A stretch of 64,000 nt of DNA from JAJEDW01 sp963555775 (GTDB taxonomy: Bacteria > Acidobacteriota > Terriglobia > 20CM-2-55-15): the NCBI GenBank assembly GCA_963555775.3, contig CAUVWY020000009.1:1337238-1401237 (forward strand). Direction: 5' to 3'. The position numbers and the translations under genes are program-made. How positions within the stretch are numbered: the first letter of the stretch is position 1; each line of letters begins with the position of its first letter. Positions 27,138 through 35,918 of the stretch are shown here, one piece after another. The notes under the pieces were generated by a model. That model saw nothing but the letters and a program-made list of their open reading frames with translations. It was not told the DNA's origin and did no database searches.

Positions 27138-28889
27138 ATGGACAAGGATCTCCAATCCATTCAGGAATCGCGCCGACTCGTCGCCGCCGCGTACGCTGCA
27201 TGGAAGTCGTTTGAATCGTTTAACGAAGAGCAGGTCGAGCGTATTCTTCGGGCCGTGTCCGAGGCCGGTGTGGCGAATGCCGCAAGGCTTGCTGAAATTG
27301 CCGTCGAGGAAACCGGGTTTGGCAACGTTGCCGACAAGACGGCCAAGAATCTGTTTGGAGCCCGCGATGTCTACGAAGCGATGCGTCCATTACGGACGAT
27401 CGGCATCGTTCGGGAAGACCTTGAGAACAGAATCCTGGAGGTGGCATGTCCGGTAGGCGTGATTGCCGGCATCGTACCTTCGACCAACCCCACGTCCACC
27501 GCCATTTACAAAGCCCTGATTGCGCTCAAGGGCCGCAACGCGATCGTCTTCAGTCCGCATCCCGCGGCTGTTCGCTGCATCGGAGAAACGGTGCGGGTGA
27601 TGAGTCAGGCGGCCGAAGCGGCGGGCGCCCCCAGCGGAATCCTGTCGGCGCTGTCGACGCCCACCATGAAGGCGACCGACGAATTGATGCGCCACCCAAG
27701 GACGGCCCTGATACTCGCGACCGGGGGGCCAGGTTTGGTGCGGGCCGCATACAGCGCCGGCAAACCGGCGTTCGGTGTAGGCCCCGGCAACGTACCCGCT
27801 TACATCGAACGATCCGCCGATGTGAAGAAAGCCGTCGCCGACATCCTCACGGGCAAGTGCTTTGACAACGGGACGCTGTGTTCCTCGGAGCAGGCGGTCA
27901 TCGCCGACGACGCAATTCGAGATACGGTTCTGGCCGAAATGCAGTCGGCCGGGGCTTTCCTGTGCCGTGGCGAAGACAAGGCACGGTTGGAACGAATAAT
28001 TCAGAATGCGCGCGGGACGCTCAATACGAACATCGTGGGGAAGTCGGCGATTCGTATCGCGGAGATGGCGGAAATCGATGTTCCATCCGGGACGCGGGCA
28101 CTGATTGCCGAAGCCGAAGGCGTTGGACGAGAGCATCCGTTATCGATGGAGAAGCTGTCTCCCGTGCTTGCGTTTTATAGCGTGCGCGATTGGAGAGAGG
28201 GCTGCAGGATGTGCATCGACATCCTCACGTTCGGCGGTCTCGGTCATACGTTGGGTCTACACTGCAATGACGACGAAGTGATCCGTGAATTCGCGCTTCA
28301 GAAGCCGGCGTCCAGGATTTGCGTCAACACTCCGGCTGCTCTCGGAGCTGTTGGATATACGACCAACCTTTTCCCGGCGATGACGCTCGGTTGCGGTGCG
28401 TTCGGCGGCAACATCACATCGGACAACATATCGCCCCTCCATCTGATCAACCTGAAGCGCCTGGCATACGGAGTCCGCGATGCGAAAGCGTCTCCATCGA
28501 CCGCACCATCCAGCGAGACGGTTGCAGTTGGAGCCTTGAATTCCCGTTCAGGCGGCGACCGACGCGACCGAATCGCCCGGATCGTTGACGGCTGGCTGGA
28601 TCGGGCTCAGACTGCTACGAAGGTCAAAAAGGCGTCGTCGCCAGCCCAGGGCGGGTCCACCGGCACCGTACCGGCGATGGCGCCTCCCTTGGCGAGCTAC
28701 GACCGGATCGAAACGGCGAAAACCGTTCCTCCTCCCTCCGAACCCGTGGGCTTCGTTTGCGAGGACGATGTTCGCGTGGCTTCACGTCAGAACCGGAGGA
28801 TCCCGGTCAACGCGAAGACGATCGTCACCCCGTCGGCCCGGGATCTGGCCAATGACCTCGATGTCTTTCTGCAAACCGACAATTTCTGA
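27138..28889 (+). CDS. CoA-acylating aldehyde dehydrogenase, microcompartment-associated, with C-terminal extension
   Basis: 583 residues. Residues 1-450 form an AdhE/EutE/PduP-type acylating aldehyde dehydrogenase: CPVGVIAGIVPSTNPTSTAIYK, FGVGPGNVPAYIE, and FDNGTLCSSEQAVI with catalytic Cys248. TFGGLGHTLGLHCNDD and FGGNITSDNISPLHLINLKRLAYG close the domain. It would convert an aldehyde to acyl-CoA with NAD+. After about 455 comes a low-complexity Ala/Pro/Ser linker containing a basic amphipathic segment (DRIARIVDGWLDRA) that could be an encapsulation peptide. A conserved-looking end follows: FVCEDDVRVASRQNRRIPVN, then TIVTPSARDL at 561-570, which resembles the N-terminal segment of EutT-type proteins. 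An IS1-family element is inserted 7 bp after its stop. The substrate is unknown. Confidence 0.85.
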   Translation: MDKDLQSIQESRRLVAAAYAAWKSFESFNEEQVERILRAVSEAGVANAARLAEIAVEETGFGNVADKTAKNLFGARDVYEAMRPLRTIGIVREDLENRILEVACPVGVIAGIVPSTNPTSTAIYKALIALKGRNAIVFSPHPAAVRCIGETVRVMSQAAEAAGAPSGILSALSTPTMKATDELMRHPRTALILATGGPGLVRAAYSAGKPAFGVGPGNVPAYIERSADVKKAVADILTGKCFDNGTLCSSEQAVIADDAIRDTVLAEMQSAGAFLCRGEDKARLERIIQNARGTLNTNIVGKSAIRIAEMAEIDVPSGTRALIAEAEGVGREHPLSMEKLSPVLAFYSVRDWREGCRMCIDILTFGGLGHTLGLHCNDDEVIREFALQKPASRICVNTPAALGAVGYTTNLFPAMTLGCGAFGGNITSDNISPLHLINLKRLAYGVRDAKASPSTAPSSETVAVGALNSRSGGDRRDRIARIVDGWLDRAQTATKVKKASSPAQGGSTGTVPAMAPPLASYDRIETAKTVPPPSEPVGFVCEDDVRVASRQNRRIPVNAKTIVTPSARDLANDLDVFLQTDNF

Positions 28890-28968
28890 GGATCGGAAAG
28901 TTCGGTAGTGTCTCAGTTTGATTAATCGATCTATTGTGACATTCGGTCAGGAGTGCTAGGCTGTCTTC

Positions 28969-29205
28969 ATGGCTAGAGGACCGAAAAGCGAATGGAGACC
29001 CACTGGCGACATAGCCTGTGCTGTTCACGTCGGACGCATAGCAACTGGCGAGATTGAAGAGACCTACGCGTCTCCGCCGCAGAACGATCCAGAGTCCAAC
29101 CGAGATCGGGCTAGGAAAGGCGGCAAGGCTCGTGCTGAATCTCTAACGCCGGAACGCAGAAGCGATATTGCTAGAGCCGCTTCTAACGCCCGCTGGGGCG
29201 GGTAA
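28969..29205 (+). CDS. small passenger protein with KGG-type basic C-terminus
   Basis: 78 residues inside the IS1-family element. The C-terminus reads RARKGGKARAESLTPERRSD then IARAASNARWG. This is a basic motif (GGKARA.SLTPERRS.IA..A...RW) seen in many small, poorly characterised proteins from plasmids and phages. The function is not known; nucleic-acid binding is a guess from the charge. It overlaps the opposite-strand passenger ORF by 23 bp. Confidence 0.5.
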   Translation: MARGPKSEWRPTGDIACAVHVGRIATGEIEETYASPPQNDPESNRDRARKGGKARAESLTPERRSDIARAASNARWGG

Positions 29206-29563
29206 GATCCTCTAAGGATTTGCCATTATATCGTTCAGACACCACCCACAACTTTCCTTCCTTTGAAATCCTTCCGCGCTTGTGCAACCTATTCAGGGCC
29301 GTACTCACAGTAGCCCTAGATGTTTCGCGCTCTAGCGTTATGCGCGTGTATATCTCATTTGTTGCCATCGATCGCTCACTCAATATTCTGAAAACTCCAT
29401 CAATCAGTGTTCCATTCGAAGCGGGAGGCGGCGAGTCGTCAATCTTCTCCGGATGAGCTTCGGAGTCTATCTCATCCAACTCACTTAGTGCTGTCATCAG
29501 CCTTTCGCGTTTCCTGTCAAGTGATGCCAGTTTGGATTTCATGGAGTCCCGATAGTCAATCAT
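29183..29563 (-). CDS. passenger protein with winged-helix-like C-terminal domain
   Basis: 126 residues. A charged coiled-coil-like N-terminus (MKSKLASLDRKRERLMTALSELDEIDSE) is followed by a winged-helix-like region (IDGVFRILSERSMATNEIYTRI, SRATVSTALNRLHKRGRISKEGKLWVV). The pattern resembles small DNA-binding regulators. It is transcribed toward the 78-residue ORF. It could regulate the transposase or be cargo. Confidence 0.55.
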   Translation of the reverse strand: MIDYRDSMKSKLASLDRKRERLMTALSELDEIDSEAHPEKIDDSPPPASNGTLIDGVFRILSERSMATNEIYTRITLERETSRATVSTALNRLHKRGRISKEGKLWVVSERYNGKSLEDLTRPSGR

Positions 29564-29679
29564 TGATATTCTCCGTATATTTACGCTAGAATTAATAAAG
29601 GCGTGGTTTTAAGGGGCTAAGTTTCCCTAGCCCCACGCCCGCGACGGGCGGCGATCATCTCATTGCCGCACCTCCATAT

Positions 29680-29730
29680 GGGCCGCTCACTGGGGTTTTT
29701 TGTGATTCCTCTACAGTGAGCGGCCCTCGT
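29680..29730. terminator. 13-bp inverted repeat, terminator-like, inside the IS1-family element
   Basis: GGGCCGCTCACTG (29680-29692) pairs perfectly with CAGTGAGCGGCCC (29714-29726) around a 21-nt loop that contains a T run, and TCGTTATTTT follows. It lies upstream of the transposase and may insulate it from outside transcription, a known strategy of insertion sequences. Confidence 0.5.
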
Positions 29731-29831
29731 TATTTTCTCACACCAAATTACACCAGAAAACCATACTCATGTCAACATCAAAACCTCAAAACTGGTTGAC
29801 AGATATGCTTGCTTGAGGTATCCTTTTAACC

Positions 29832-30707
29832 ATGAACAAGCTGCCATTATCAAAGCGAGCCAAAATTATCAGCATGCTGGTAGAGGGCATGTCACTACGC
29901 TCGATCAGCCGTATAGAGGATGTCTCAATCAACACTGTGTCGAAGCTGCTAATCGGGGCGGGCGAAGCGTGTGTAGACTTCCACAACAACCACGTCCGCG
30001 ACGTTGAAGCAAAGCGGGTCCAGGTCGATGAAATTTGGCAGTTCTGCTACTCGAAGGAAAAGAACGTCTCAGGCGCAAAGGCTGCTCCGGAAGGGGCGGG
30101 TGATACGTGGACCTGGACGGCGATTGATGCGGACTCCAAGTTGATCGTTTCATGGCTGCTCGGAGATCGGAGCCAGCGATCCGCCTACCATTTCATCGCG
30201 GACCTGGCGGAACGGATCGTCGGGCGCACACAACTTACCTCAGACGGCTTGCGTCTCTACAGGACTGCGGTTGAGGCAGTGCTCGGTGCCGATGTGGACT
30301 ACGCACAAATTGTAAAGGTTTTTGGTTCACCCGTAGAAGATGAGAAGCGGTATAGTCCCGCAACGTGCAAAGGGACGATCAAGACGGTGGTAACAGGCCG
30401 GCCCGATCCCGACCACATCAGTACGTCCTACGTCGAACGCCACAACCTGACGATGCGGATGTCCATGCGCCGGTTCACACGCCTAACTAATGGGTTTTCA
30501 AAGAAACTGCGAAACCATGCGCTTGCTCTCGCGCTATACTTCGTCCACTATAATTTCTGCCGGATTCACAAGACGCTGAGTGTGTCCCCAGCTATGGCTG
30601 CTGGCATAACGACCCAACTGCACGATGCAGAGTGGATCGTAGGATTGGTTGACGCCCGCGCACCAAAGCCCGCGAAACCAGGACCGAAGGGGCCGAGAAA
30701 AGGATAA
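29832..30707 (+). CDS. IS1-family transposase (single-ORF type)
   Basis: 291 residues. The N-terminal HTH (SKRAKIISMLVEGMSLRSISRIEDVSINTVSKLL) is fused in frame to a DDE domain with VQVDEIW (first Asp, about 66), TSDGLRLY (second Asp, about 138) and SYVERHNLTMR (Glu, about 202). VHYNFCRIHKTLSVSPAMAAGI is near the C-terminus. Classical IS1 needs a frameshift between InsA and InsB; this single long ORF is the variant form seen in archaeal and cyanobacterial members. The stop lies within the right end of the element. It looks intact. Confidence 0.88.
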   Translation: MNKLPLSKRAKIISMLVEGMSLRSISRIEDVSINTVSKLLIGAGEACVDFHNNHVRDVEAKRVQVDEIWQFCYSKEKNVSGAKAAPEGAGDTWTWTAIDADSKLIVSWLLGDRSQRSAYHFIADLAERIVGRTQLTSDGLRLYRTAVEAVLGADVDYAQIVKVFGSPVEDEKRYSPATCKGTIKTVVTGRPDPDHISTSYVERHNLTMRMSMRRFTRLTNGFSKKLRNHALALALYFVHYNFCRIHKTLSVSPAMAAGITTQLHDAEWIVGLVDARAPKPAKPGPKGPRKG

Positions 30708-30858
30708 TCAAACTGAGACACTACCGAAAGTTCGGGCTCCGCGAACAGGTGGGGTTTCGCAACGGGCTGCCGAGCTTTGCCGGCAAACCCCATTGGCGTC
30801 AGGGACGTTTGCCGTGGGGACAGGCTCCTGGCTCAGGCCGCGTGATACGATTGAAACC

Positions 30859-32895
30859 GTGCGGCTTCAGGATATCCATGCCTACAATCTGATACGCGCC
30901 CTGCGTGTCGTCATTCCCATACTCGTTGCGGTGCTGATCGCCATACCCGCTTGGAACTATCTATCGAGCCGGGCTGCCCGGCCGGCGGTGCCGGCGCCGC
31001 CCCCCGGTTTGGGCGAGGATGTCGAGGAAGTTACCGAAGATATTCAATACACTCAACGCGAAGCCGGACAGACCGTATTCACTGTGGATGCGGATCGGAA
31101 TCTGGGAATGGCCGACGGGAGGAATCTCCTCGAGGGTGTTGTAATCACGATTGCCGGACAGGACGCGTCATCGCCCGACCGGCTGATCGAGAGCGACAAT
31201 TGCGGCGTGGACGGGGCGAGCGGCAATATCCGCTGTACCGGGAACATTGAAATCCGAGGCGGCTTCGGTTCCGATAACGAGACGGTGATCCGCACCACTG
31301 ACGACATCGTATACAACACCGGGACACAGGCCATCGAGATTCTTGGTTCCGCCAAGATTGTCAGCCCGGGTGTGTTCGAAGCCGACGCCGGGCGCCTGTC
31401 GTTCCGGTTGGCGGAGAATGTCCTCGAAGTGAGTGGTGGGGTTAACGTGACGACCGCCGCCGGCAGTACTCTCAGCGTGGACGCCGCCCGCTACTACAAA
31501 GCCGGGAATCGAATCGAATTGCTTGGCGGAGTCCGGCTGCGATCCGGCCACGGCGAGGTCCGGAGCGCCTTGTCGGAGATTGCGCTCGTTCCGGATACTT
31601 GGGATCCTTCGCAGGTTTCGTTCTACGGCGATGTTTCCGCGACATCTTCAGAAGCCGAAAACCGTGTGACCGTTACGTCCGATTCAGTCCACGTCGATCT
31701 TGTCGGAGGATCGTTAAGGCAAGTCACGGCTGAGGGCACCGCACGGGTGGAGTCGTCCGATGCCGCCCGCCGGCGCCTGCTCCGGGGAGATACCGTTGTC
31801 GGCTCGTTTTCCGATGACGAAGAATTACAGGCGATCGAATCTTCAGGTAGTGGGTTGATGTTGTTCGGAGACGGACAGCAATTGCGATCCGATTACATCC
31901 GCAACGAGATCGCCTCTTCCACGGTACGATCCGGAGCCCGTTCGATTCTCGAGGTGGGAGAATTTCGTGTCGAAGGAAGCGATTTCGCTATCGAGCAAGG
32001 GGACCTGATCCGCTTCACGAGTGCGCGTCCAGCTGTAATCGATTTTCCTTCCGGTACCCTGAGCGCACCGAATACAACGGCGGCGTTCGACCCGGAGTCC
32101 GCGGAATTGACCGAACTAATACAGACCGGAGGCGCGGAGTTCGATCGGGACGGCCTTGCCGGAACGGCCGACCGTATCGAGTTCGGCGAGGACGGGTGGT
32201 TCGTCCTGACCGGCGCCGCCAGGGTCAAGGATGCGACAATGTGGCTGGATGCTGACCGGATTCTGCTCCAGCAGGATCAAGAGCGGTTTCGGGCGGAGGG
32301 GGCGGTCCGGGCCGTGCTTTCGGACGAGTCCGATCCGGTTCTGATTGAAGGACAACGTGCCGAGGGGGATCCCACAGCCATCACGTTCTATTCCTCCCCC
32401 GAGTTGTGGCGAGGCAACATGCATGTTGCGGCGTCGAATTCGATCGAGATCCGCGTCGATGAGCGACGTTTCCTGGGTTCGGGGGACATCGCTTCAACGC
32501 TCGGCGGTTTTCGCGTATGGGCGGACTCACTGGATTTCGACGATGCTTCCAATCGCGTTTTGTATTCAGGGTCGGTTCGAAGCCAGTTTCCGAATGCCGA
32601 ACTCGATGCCAATGAACTGGAAGTCTATCTGGCCCGGAACGAACTCGACCGCGTTCTCGCACGCGGAGGGGTTGAAGTGCGGAGTGAAGGCGCGGTTGGG
32701 CGGGGAGATCGGGCAACCTACGAGCAGCGTTCCGGCACCGTCACGTTGGTGGGAACAGCCGCCACGGTTTCCGGACCCGAAACGGGGATAGCTACCGGAA
32801 CGAGTTTTGTCTGGAATGTCGAGAGTGACAGGGTCGTCATGACCGGAGACGAACGCAACCGCGCGGTCTCGCGGCGTACTCTGGAATCCCGGTAG
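30859..32895 (+). CDS. lptC: LptC-like LPS export protein with extended OstA/LptA-type repeats
   Basis: About 678 residues. One N-terminal membrane anchor (VVIPILVAVLIAIPAWNYLSS, about 13-33) is followed by a very long beta-rich periplasmic part. It contains repeated OstA-like blocks: LLEGVVITI...DNCGVDGASGNIRCTGNIEIRG, DDIVYNTGTQAIEILGSAKI, RLAENVLEVSGGVNVTT, RYYKAGNRIELLGGVRLRSG, and later DSLDFDDASNRVLYSGSVR and ELDANELEVYLARNELDRVLA. LptC alone is about 190 residues and LptA about 185, so this looks like LptC joined to LptA-type bridge repeats. The start is uncertain: GTG at 30859 or 30814; anything before 30725 lies in the IS element. lptB follows. Confidence 0.75.
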   Translation: MRLQDIHAYNLIRALRVVIPILVAVLIAIPAWNYLSSRAARPAVPAPPPGLGEDVEEVTEDIQYTQREAGQTVFTVDADRNLGMADGRNLLEGVVITIAGQDASSPDRLIESDNCGVDGASGNIRCTGNIEIRGGFGSDNETVIRTTDDIVYNTGTQAIEILGSAKIVSPGVFEADAGRLSFRLAENVLEVSGGVNVTTAAGSTLSVDAARYYKAGNRIELLGGVRLRSGHGEVRSALSEIALVPDTWDPSQVSFYGDVSATSSEAENRVTVTSDSVHVDLVGGSLRQVTAEGTARVESSDAARRRLLRGDTVVGSFSDDEELQAIESSGSGLMLFGDGQQLRSDYIRNEIASSTVRSGARSILEVGEFRVEGSDFAIEQGDLIRFTSARPAVIDFPSGTLSAPNTTAAFDPESAELTELIQTGGAEFDRDGLAGTADRIEFGEDGWFVLTGAARVKDATMWLDADRILLQQDQERFRAEGAVRAVLSDESDPVLIEGQRAEGDPTAITFYSSPELWRGNMHVAASNSIEIRVDERRFLGSGDIASTLGGFRVWADSLDFDDASNRVLYSGSVRSQFPNAELDANELEVYLARNELDRVLARGGVEVRSEGAVGRGDRATYEQRSGTVTLVGTAATVSGPETGIATGTSFVWNVESDRVVMTGDERNRAVSRRTLESR

Positions 32896-32906
32896 TCGAA
32901 GCCGAA

Positions 32907-33635
32907 GTGCCTCTCGTGCTCCAAACCGTTCGAATCCGGAAGTCGTACAAGAACCGAACCGTCGTCAGTGACGTCGACATTTCGGTTCAACAGGGCGAGG
33001 TGGTCGGGTTGCTCGGCCCGAACGGCGCCGGGAAGACCACGACGTTCTACATTATCGTCGGGTTGACGCGCCCCGATTCGGGTTCGGTACGTCTCGGCGA
33101 GCACGACATTACCGATCTGCCGATGTATTTGAGAGCGAGAAACGGCATCAGTTACCTTCCACAGGAAGCATCGGTATTTCGAAAGCTTACCGTTGAAGCG
33201 AACATCATGGCGATTCTGGAGACGCTCCCCCTTTCCCGGAAGGAACGGCGGGTCCGGCTCGACGAACTGATCGATGAATTCGGAATCGGGCACGTCCGGA
33301 AGAGTCTGGCCGACACCCTGTCGGGCGGCGAGAGGCGTAGGGTGGAGATTGCGCGATCGTTGGTGATTTCGCCGAAGTTCATCCTTCTGGACGAACCGTT
33401 TTCGGGTATCGACCCCATCACGGTCCTCGAAATTCAGAAGATCATTCAGCACCTAAAGGACAAGGGAATCGGGATCCTGATCACGGATCACAATGTTCGC
33501 GAGACCCTCAAGGTCACAGACCGTGCTTACATTATCAACGATGGAATCATTTTTCGATCGGGAACGCCCGATGATCTCGGAAACGACCTGGAAGTGAGAA
33601 GGGTTTATTTGGGTGAGCAATTCAGTCTAAATTAG
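32907..33635 (+). CDS. lptB: LPS export ABC transporter ATP-binding protein LptB
   Basis: 242 residues. Walker A LLGPNGAGKTTTFYIIVG, then the family motif ISYLPQEASVFRKLTVEANIMAILE, signature LSGGERRRVEIARSLVISPKFILLDEPFSGIDPITV, and IGILITDHNVRETLKVTDRAYII are textbook LptB. It powers extraction of LPS with LptFG (not in this window) and passes it to LptC. The start is GTG, 11 bp after lptC. The order lptC-lptB-rpoN-hpf is widely conserved. Confidence 0.95.
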   Translation: MPLVLQTVRIRKSYKNRTVVSDVDISVQQGEVVGLLGPNGAGKTTTFYIIVGLTRPDSGSVRLGEHDITDLPMYLRARNGISYLPQEASVFRKLTVEANIMAILETLPLSRKERRVRLDELIDEFGIGHVRKSLADTLSGGERRRVEIARSLVISPKFILLDEPFSGIDPITVLEIQKIIQHLKDKGIGILITDHNVRETLKVTDRAYIINDGIIFRSGTPDDLGNDLEVRRVYLGEQFSLN

Positions 33636-33770
33636 GAAGGGACGGAAGCGTCCGAATCAGCTGGCCTGAACCGGCCTGGAGTTGGGTTGGAAAACCAATC
33701 GGCCTTCCGAGCGCGGGCCACAACCTGTTTCCGTTCGGCGGCCCCTTTTTTCTGTTTGGTGAGATAGACG

Positions 33771-35297
33771 ATGGCTTTTCTCGAAAACAGACTATCGCTC
33801 AAGACGACTCAGAAGACCGTTCTGACTCCAGTGCTGCTTCAGATGGTCAATCTTCTGGCGCTCAACAAGATTGAACTCGTCGACATGATCGCTGAAGAAC
33901 TGGTGGAGAATCCGCTCCTCGAGGAAGCGACCGAGATCGTCGAGGAACAGGAACCTGAAGCCCGCCAGGAAAAAACCGAAGCTCCCGATGAGGGCGACGA
34001 ACACTATGAGCGTCTGAAGGCGCGCGAAGAAAACCCCGATCCCACCGTCGAGAAACCCGAGCCCGAGCCTGCCAGCGACGATCGATTCCACGATTTCGAT
34101 CTCGAGGAATTCGAGAAATATCTCAACGACGGCGCCACCCGTCCGCGTGAAACCGAAGTTTTTGAACGCCCCTCTTTCGAGAACTTCCTGTCCCGGCCTT
34201 CCACGCTCACCGATCACCTGGAATGGCAGTTGCAACTCACCGCCGTCGACGGTCCGATTCGCGAGGCGTGCCTGTCGATCATCGGCAATCTGAACGGGGA
34301 TGGTTATCTTGCGGCGGTCGACGAGAAAGGGCGGGAGACACACTTGATGCTGGAGGATATTGCCGCGTCAGGTGGACATACGGTGCCCGAAGTGGAGAGG
34401 GCGCTTCTCGTGGTTCAGGCATTCGACCCCACCGGCGTCGCCGCACGCGATCTGAGAGAGTGTCTTCTGATCCAGATGTCCCTGTTGCCTGATGACCATC
34501 CGGTCGCGATGCAGATCTTGACCGACCACCTCCGGAAGGTTCAGAACCACCAGTTCAATGAAATAGCAAAGAGCCTAAAACAGCCGCTCGACGAGGTTCT
34601 GGCCGCCGTGGAACTCATCAAGGCGCTGGACCCCAGACCGGGACAGAAGCACAACAAGTCCGCGACGCGGTACATTGAACCCGACGTGTTTCTGGTGAAG
34701 GTCGGTGGTGAGTTCAAGGTGGTCGCGAACGAAGATGAAGTGCCCCAACTTCGGATCAGCGGGACTTACCGGAAAATGTTCGAACGGGGCGAGGCCGACA
34801 AGGAAGCTCGTAATTACGTCAAGGAGCGGTTCAAATCGGCGCTGCAGTTGCTGAAGAATATCGAACAACGAAAGAACATCATCGTGAGGGTATGCGAGGC
34901 GATTGTCCGGCACCAGCCCGAATTCCTCGACCATGGAATGGACGGGCTGAAGCCGATGATGATCAAGGACATTGCCGAAGAAGTGGGCGTTCATCCATCG
35001 ACCGTCAGCCGGGCTGTCGCGAACAAGTTTGCACACACCCCACAAGGTGTGTACGATCTGCGGTTCTTCTTTTCGGAAGCCGTCAAGGGAACAAACGGTG
35101 CGACGACATCGTTGACACTGGTGAAACTCAAGGTCAAGAGGCTCATTGATGCCGAAGACAGGAAGAAGCCCCTGACCGACAACAAGATCGCGCAGTTACT
35201 GAAGGAAGATGGCGTATCCGTGACCCGGCGCAGCATTACCAAGTACAGAGAAGACATGAAGATCCCGAGCACCCACCAGCGGCGTGTCCGGGTGTAA
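33771..35297 (+). CDS. rpoN: RNA polymerase sigma-54 factor RpoN
   Basis: 508 residues. Region I is at the N-terminus: LSLKTTQKTVLTPVLLQMVNLLALNKIELVDMIAEELVENPLLEE, with fewer Gln than in enterics. An acidic region II (about 45-125) follows, then the core-binding domain and an HTH (MIKDIAEEVGVHPSTVSRAVANK). The C-terminal RpoN box is RRSITKYREDMKIP. It directs transcription from -24/-12 promoters with AAA+ activators, none of which is in the window. It is followed by hpf, rapZ and PTS components. Confidence 0.95.
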   Translation: MAFLENRLSLKTTQKTVLTPVLLQMVNLLALNKIELVDMIAEELVENPLLEEATEIVEEQEPEARQEKTEAPDEGDEHYERLKAREENPDPTVEKPEPEPASDDRFHDFDLEEFEKYLNDGATRPRETEVFERPSFENFLSRPSTLTDHLEWQLQLTAVDGPIREACLSIIGNLNGDGYLAAVDEKGRETHLMLEDIAASGGHTVPEVERALLVVQAFDPTGVAARDLRECLLIQMSLLPDDHPVAMQILTDHLRKVQNHQFNEIAKSLKQPLDEVLAAVELIKALDPRPGQKHNKSATRYIEPDVFLVKVGGEFKVVANEDEVPQLRISGTYRKMFERGEADKEARNYVKERFKSALQLLKNIEQRKNIIVRVCEAIVRHQPEFLDHGMDGLKPMMIKDIAEEVGVHPSTVSRAVANKFAHTPQGVYDLRFFFSEAVKGTNGATTSLTLVKLKVKRLIDAEDRKKPLTDNKIAQLLKEDGVSVTRRSITKYREDMKIPSTHQRRVRV

Positions 35298-35375
35298 ACA
35301 GCCAGTGGGTGACGGGCCTTGCGTTGCCGCGGTGGCAAGCACAGGCAAGACCGCATTATCCGAGGAGGTGCCCTA

Positions 35376-35918
35376 GTGAGAGTTGAGTTTACCGGCCGCC
35401 ACATCGAAGTGACCGAACCCATAAGACAGTTTGCGACGGACCGGTTGGAACGCCTTCGTTCGCTCCATGACATCATTGAGGTCCACTTCGTGCTTTCCGC
35501 CGAAAAACACCAGCGCCACGTGGCCGAGATCAATCTCAAGACGCGCAACGACTTTCATCATTGCGAAGACGCGACCAATGACATGTATACGTCGATCGCT
35601 TCCGTCATCGACAAGCTGGAGAGGCAGGTTCAGAAATCCAAGACACGGAAGATCCAGCGGCGAAGGTCGGCGCCGAACCCCCGCGTGGTGGCGGCCGAGT
35701 CGATGGCCGAAATCGAGCCTTCCGTCGCGCAGCAACTGCCGGAGATCGTGCGCTCCGACGGCAACAAGGTGAAGCCGCTCAGTTTGGACGACGCGGCGGC
35801 CCAACTGAGCGATTCTGGAGGCGCCTTTCTCTTGTTTCGTAATGCGGAGAGCGACCGGTTGAATGTCGTGTACAAACGCAAGGACGGCGATATCGGCTGG
35901 ATCGAGCCTGAACAGTAG
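35376..35918 (+). CDS. hpf: ribosome hibernation promoting factor, long form
   Basis: 180 residues. The N-terminal S30AE domain (MRVEFTGRHIEVTEPIRQFATDRLERLRSL; EDATNDMYTSIASVIDKLERQVQKSKTRK) binds the 30S decoding region. A linker follows, then the C-terminal dimerisation domain (VKPLSLDDAAAQLSDSGGAFLLFRNAESDRLNVVYKRKDGDIGWIEP), which defines the long form that makes 100S dimers without RMF. GTG start at 35376, with GAGGAGGTG about 7 nt upstream; an upstream in-frame extension lacks such a site. Confidence 0.93.
   Translation: MRVEFTGRHIEVTEPIRQFATDRLERLRSLHDIIEVHFVLSAEKHQRHVAEINLKTRNDFHHCEDATNDMYTSIASVIDKLERQVQKSKTRKIQRRRSAPNPRVVAAESMAEIEPSVAQQLPEIVRSDGNKVKPLSLDDAAAQLSDSGGAFLLFRNAESDRLNVVYKRKDGDIGWIEPEQ

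Larger units (their letters stand above)
28904..30725 (+). mobile_element. IS1-family insertion sequence with passenger genes
   Basis: 1822 bp. Perfect 21-bp terminal inverted repeats lie at 28904-28924 (GGTAGTGTCTCAGTTTGAT...) and 30705-30725. The 8-bp direct repeat GAAAGTTC flanks both sides exactly (28896-28903 and 30726-30733), matching the 8-9 bp IS1 target duplication and showing a recent, clean insertion. It holds a one-ORF transposase plus two small ORFs not needed for transposition. It separates the BMC aldehyde dehydrogenase from lptC. Confidence 0.9.

Noticed and set aside
30649..30858. Upstream extension of the lptC frame
   Set aside because: It begins inside the IS1-family element and so cannot be native coding sequence; the membrane anchor starts after 30859.
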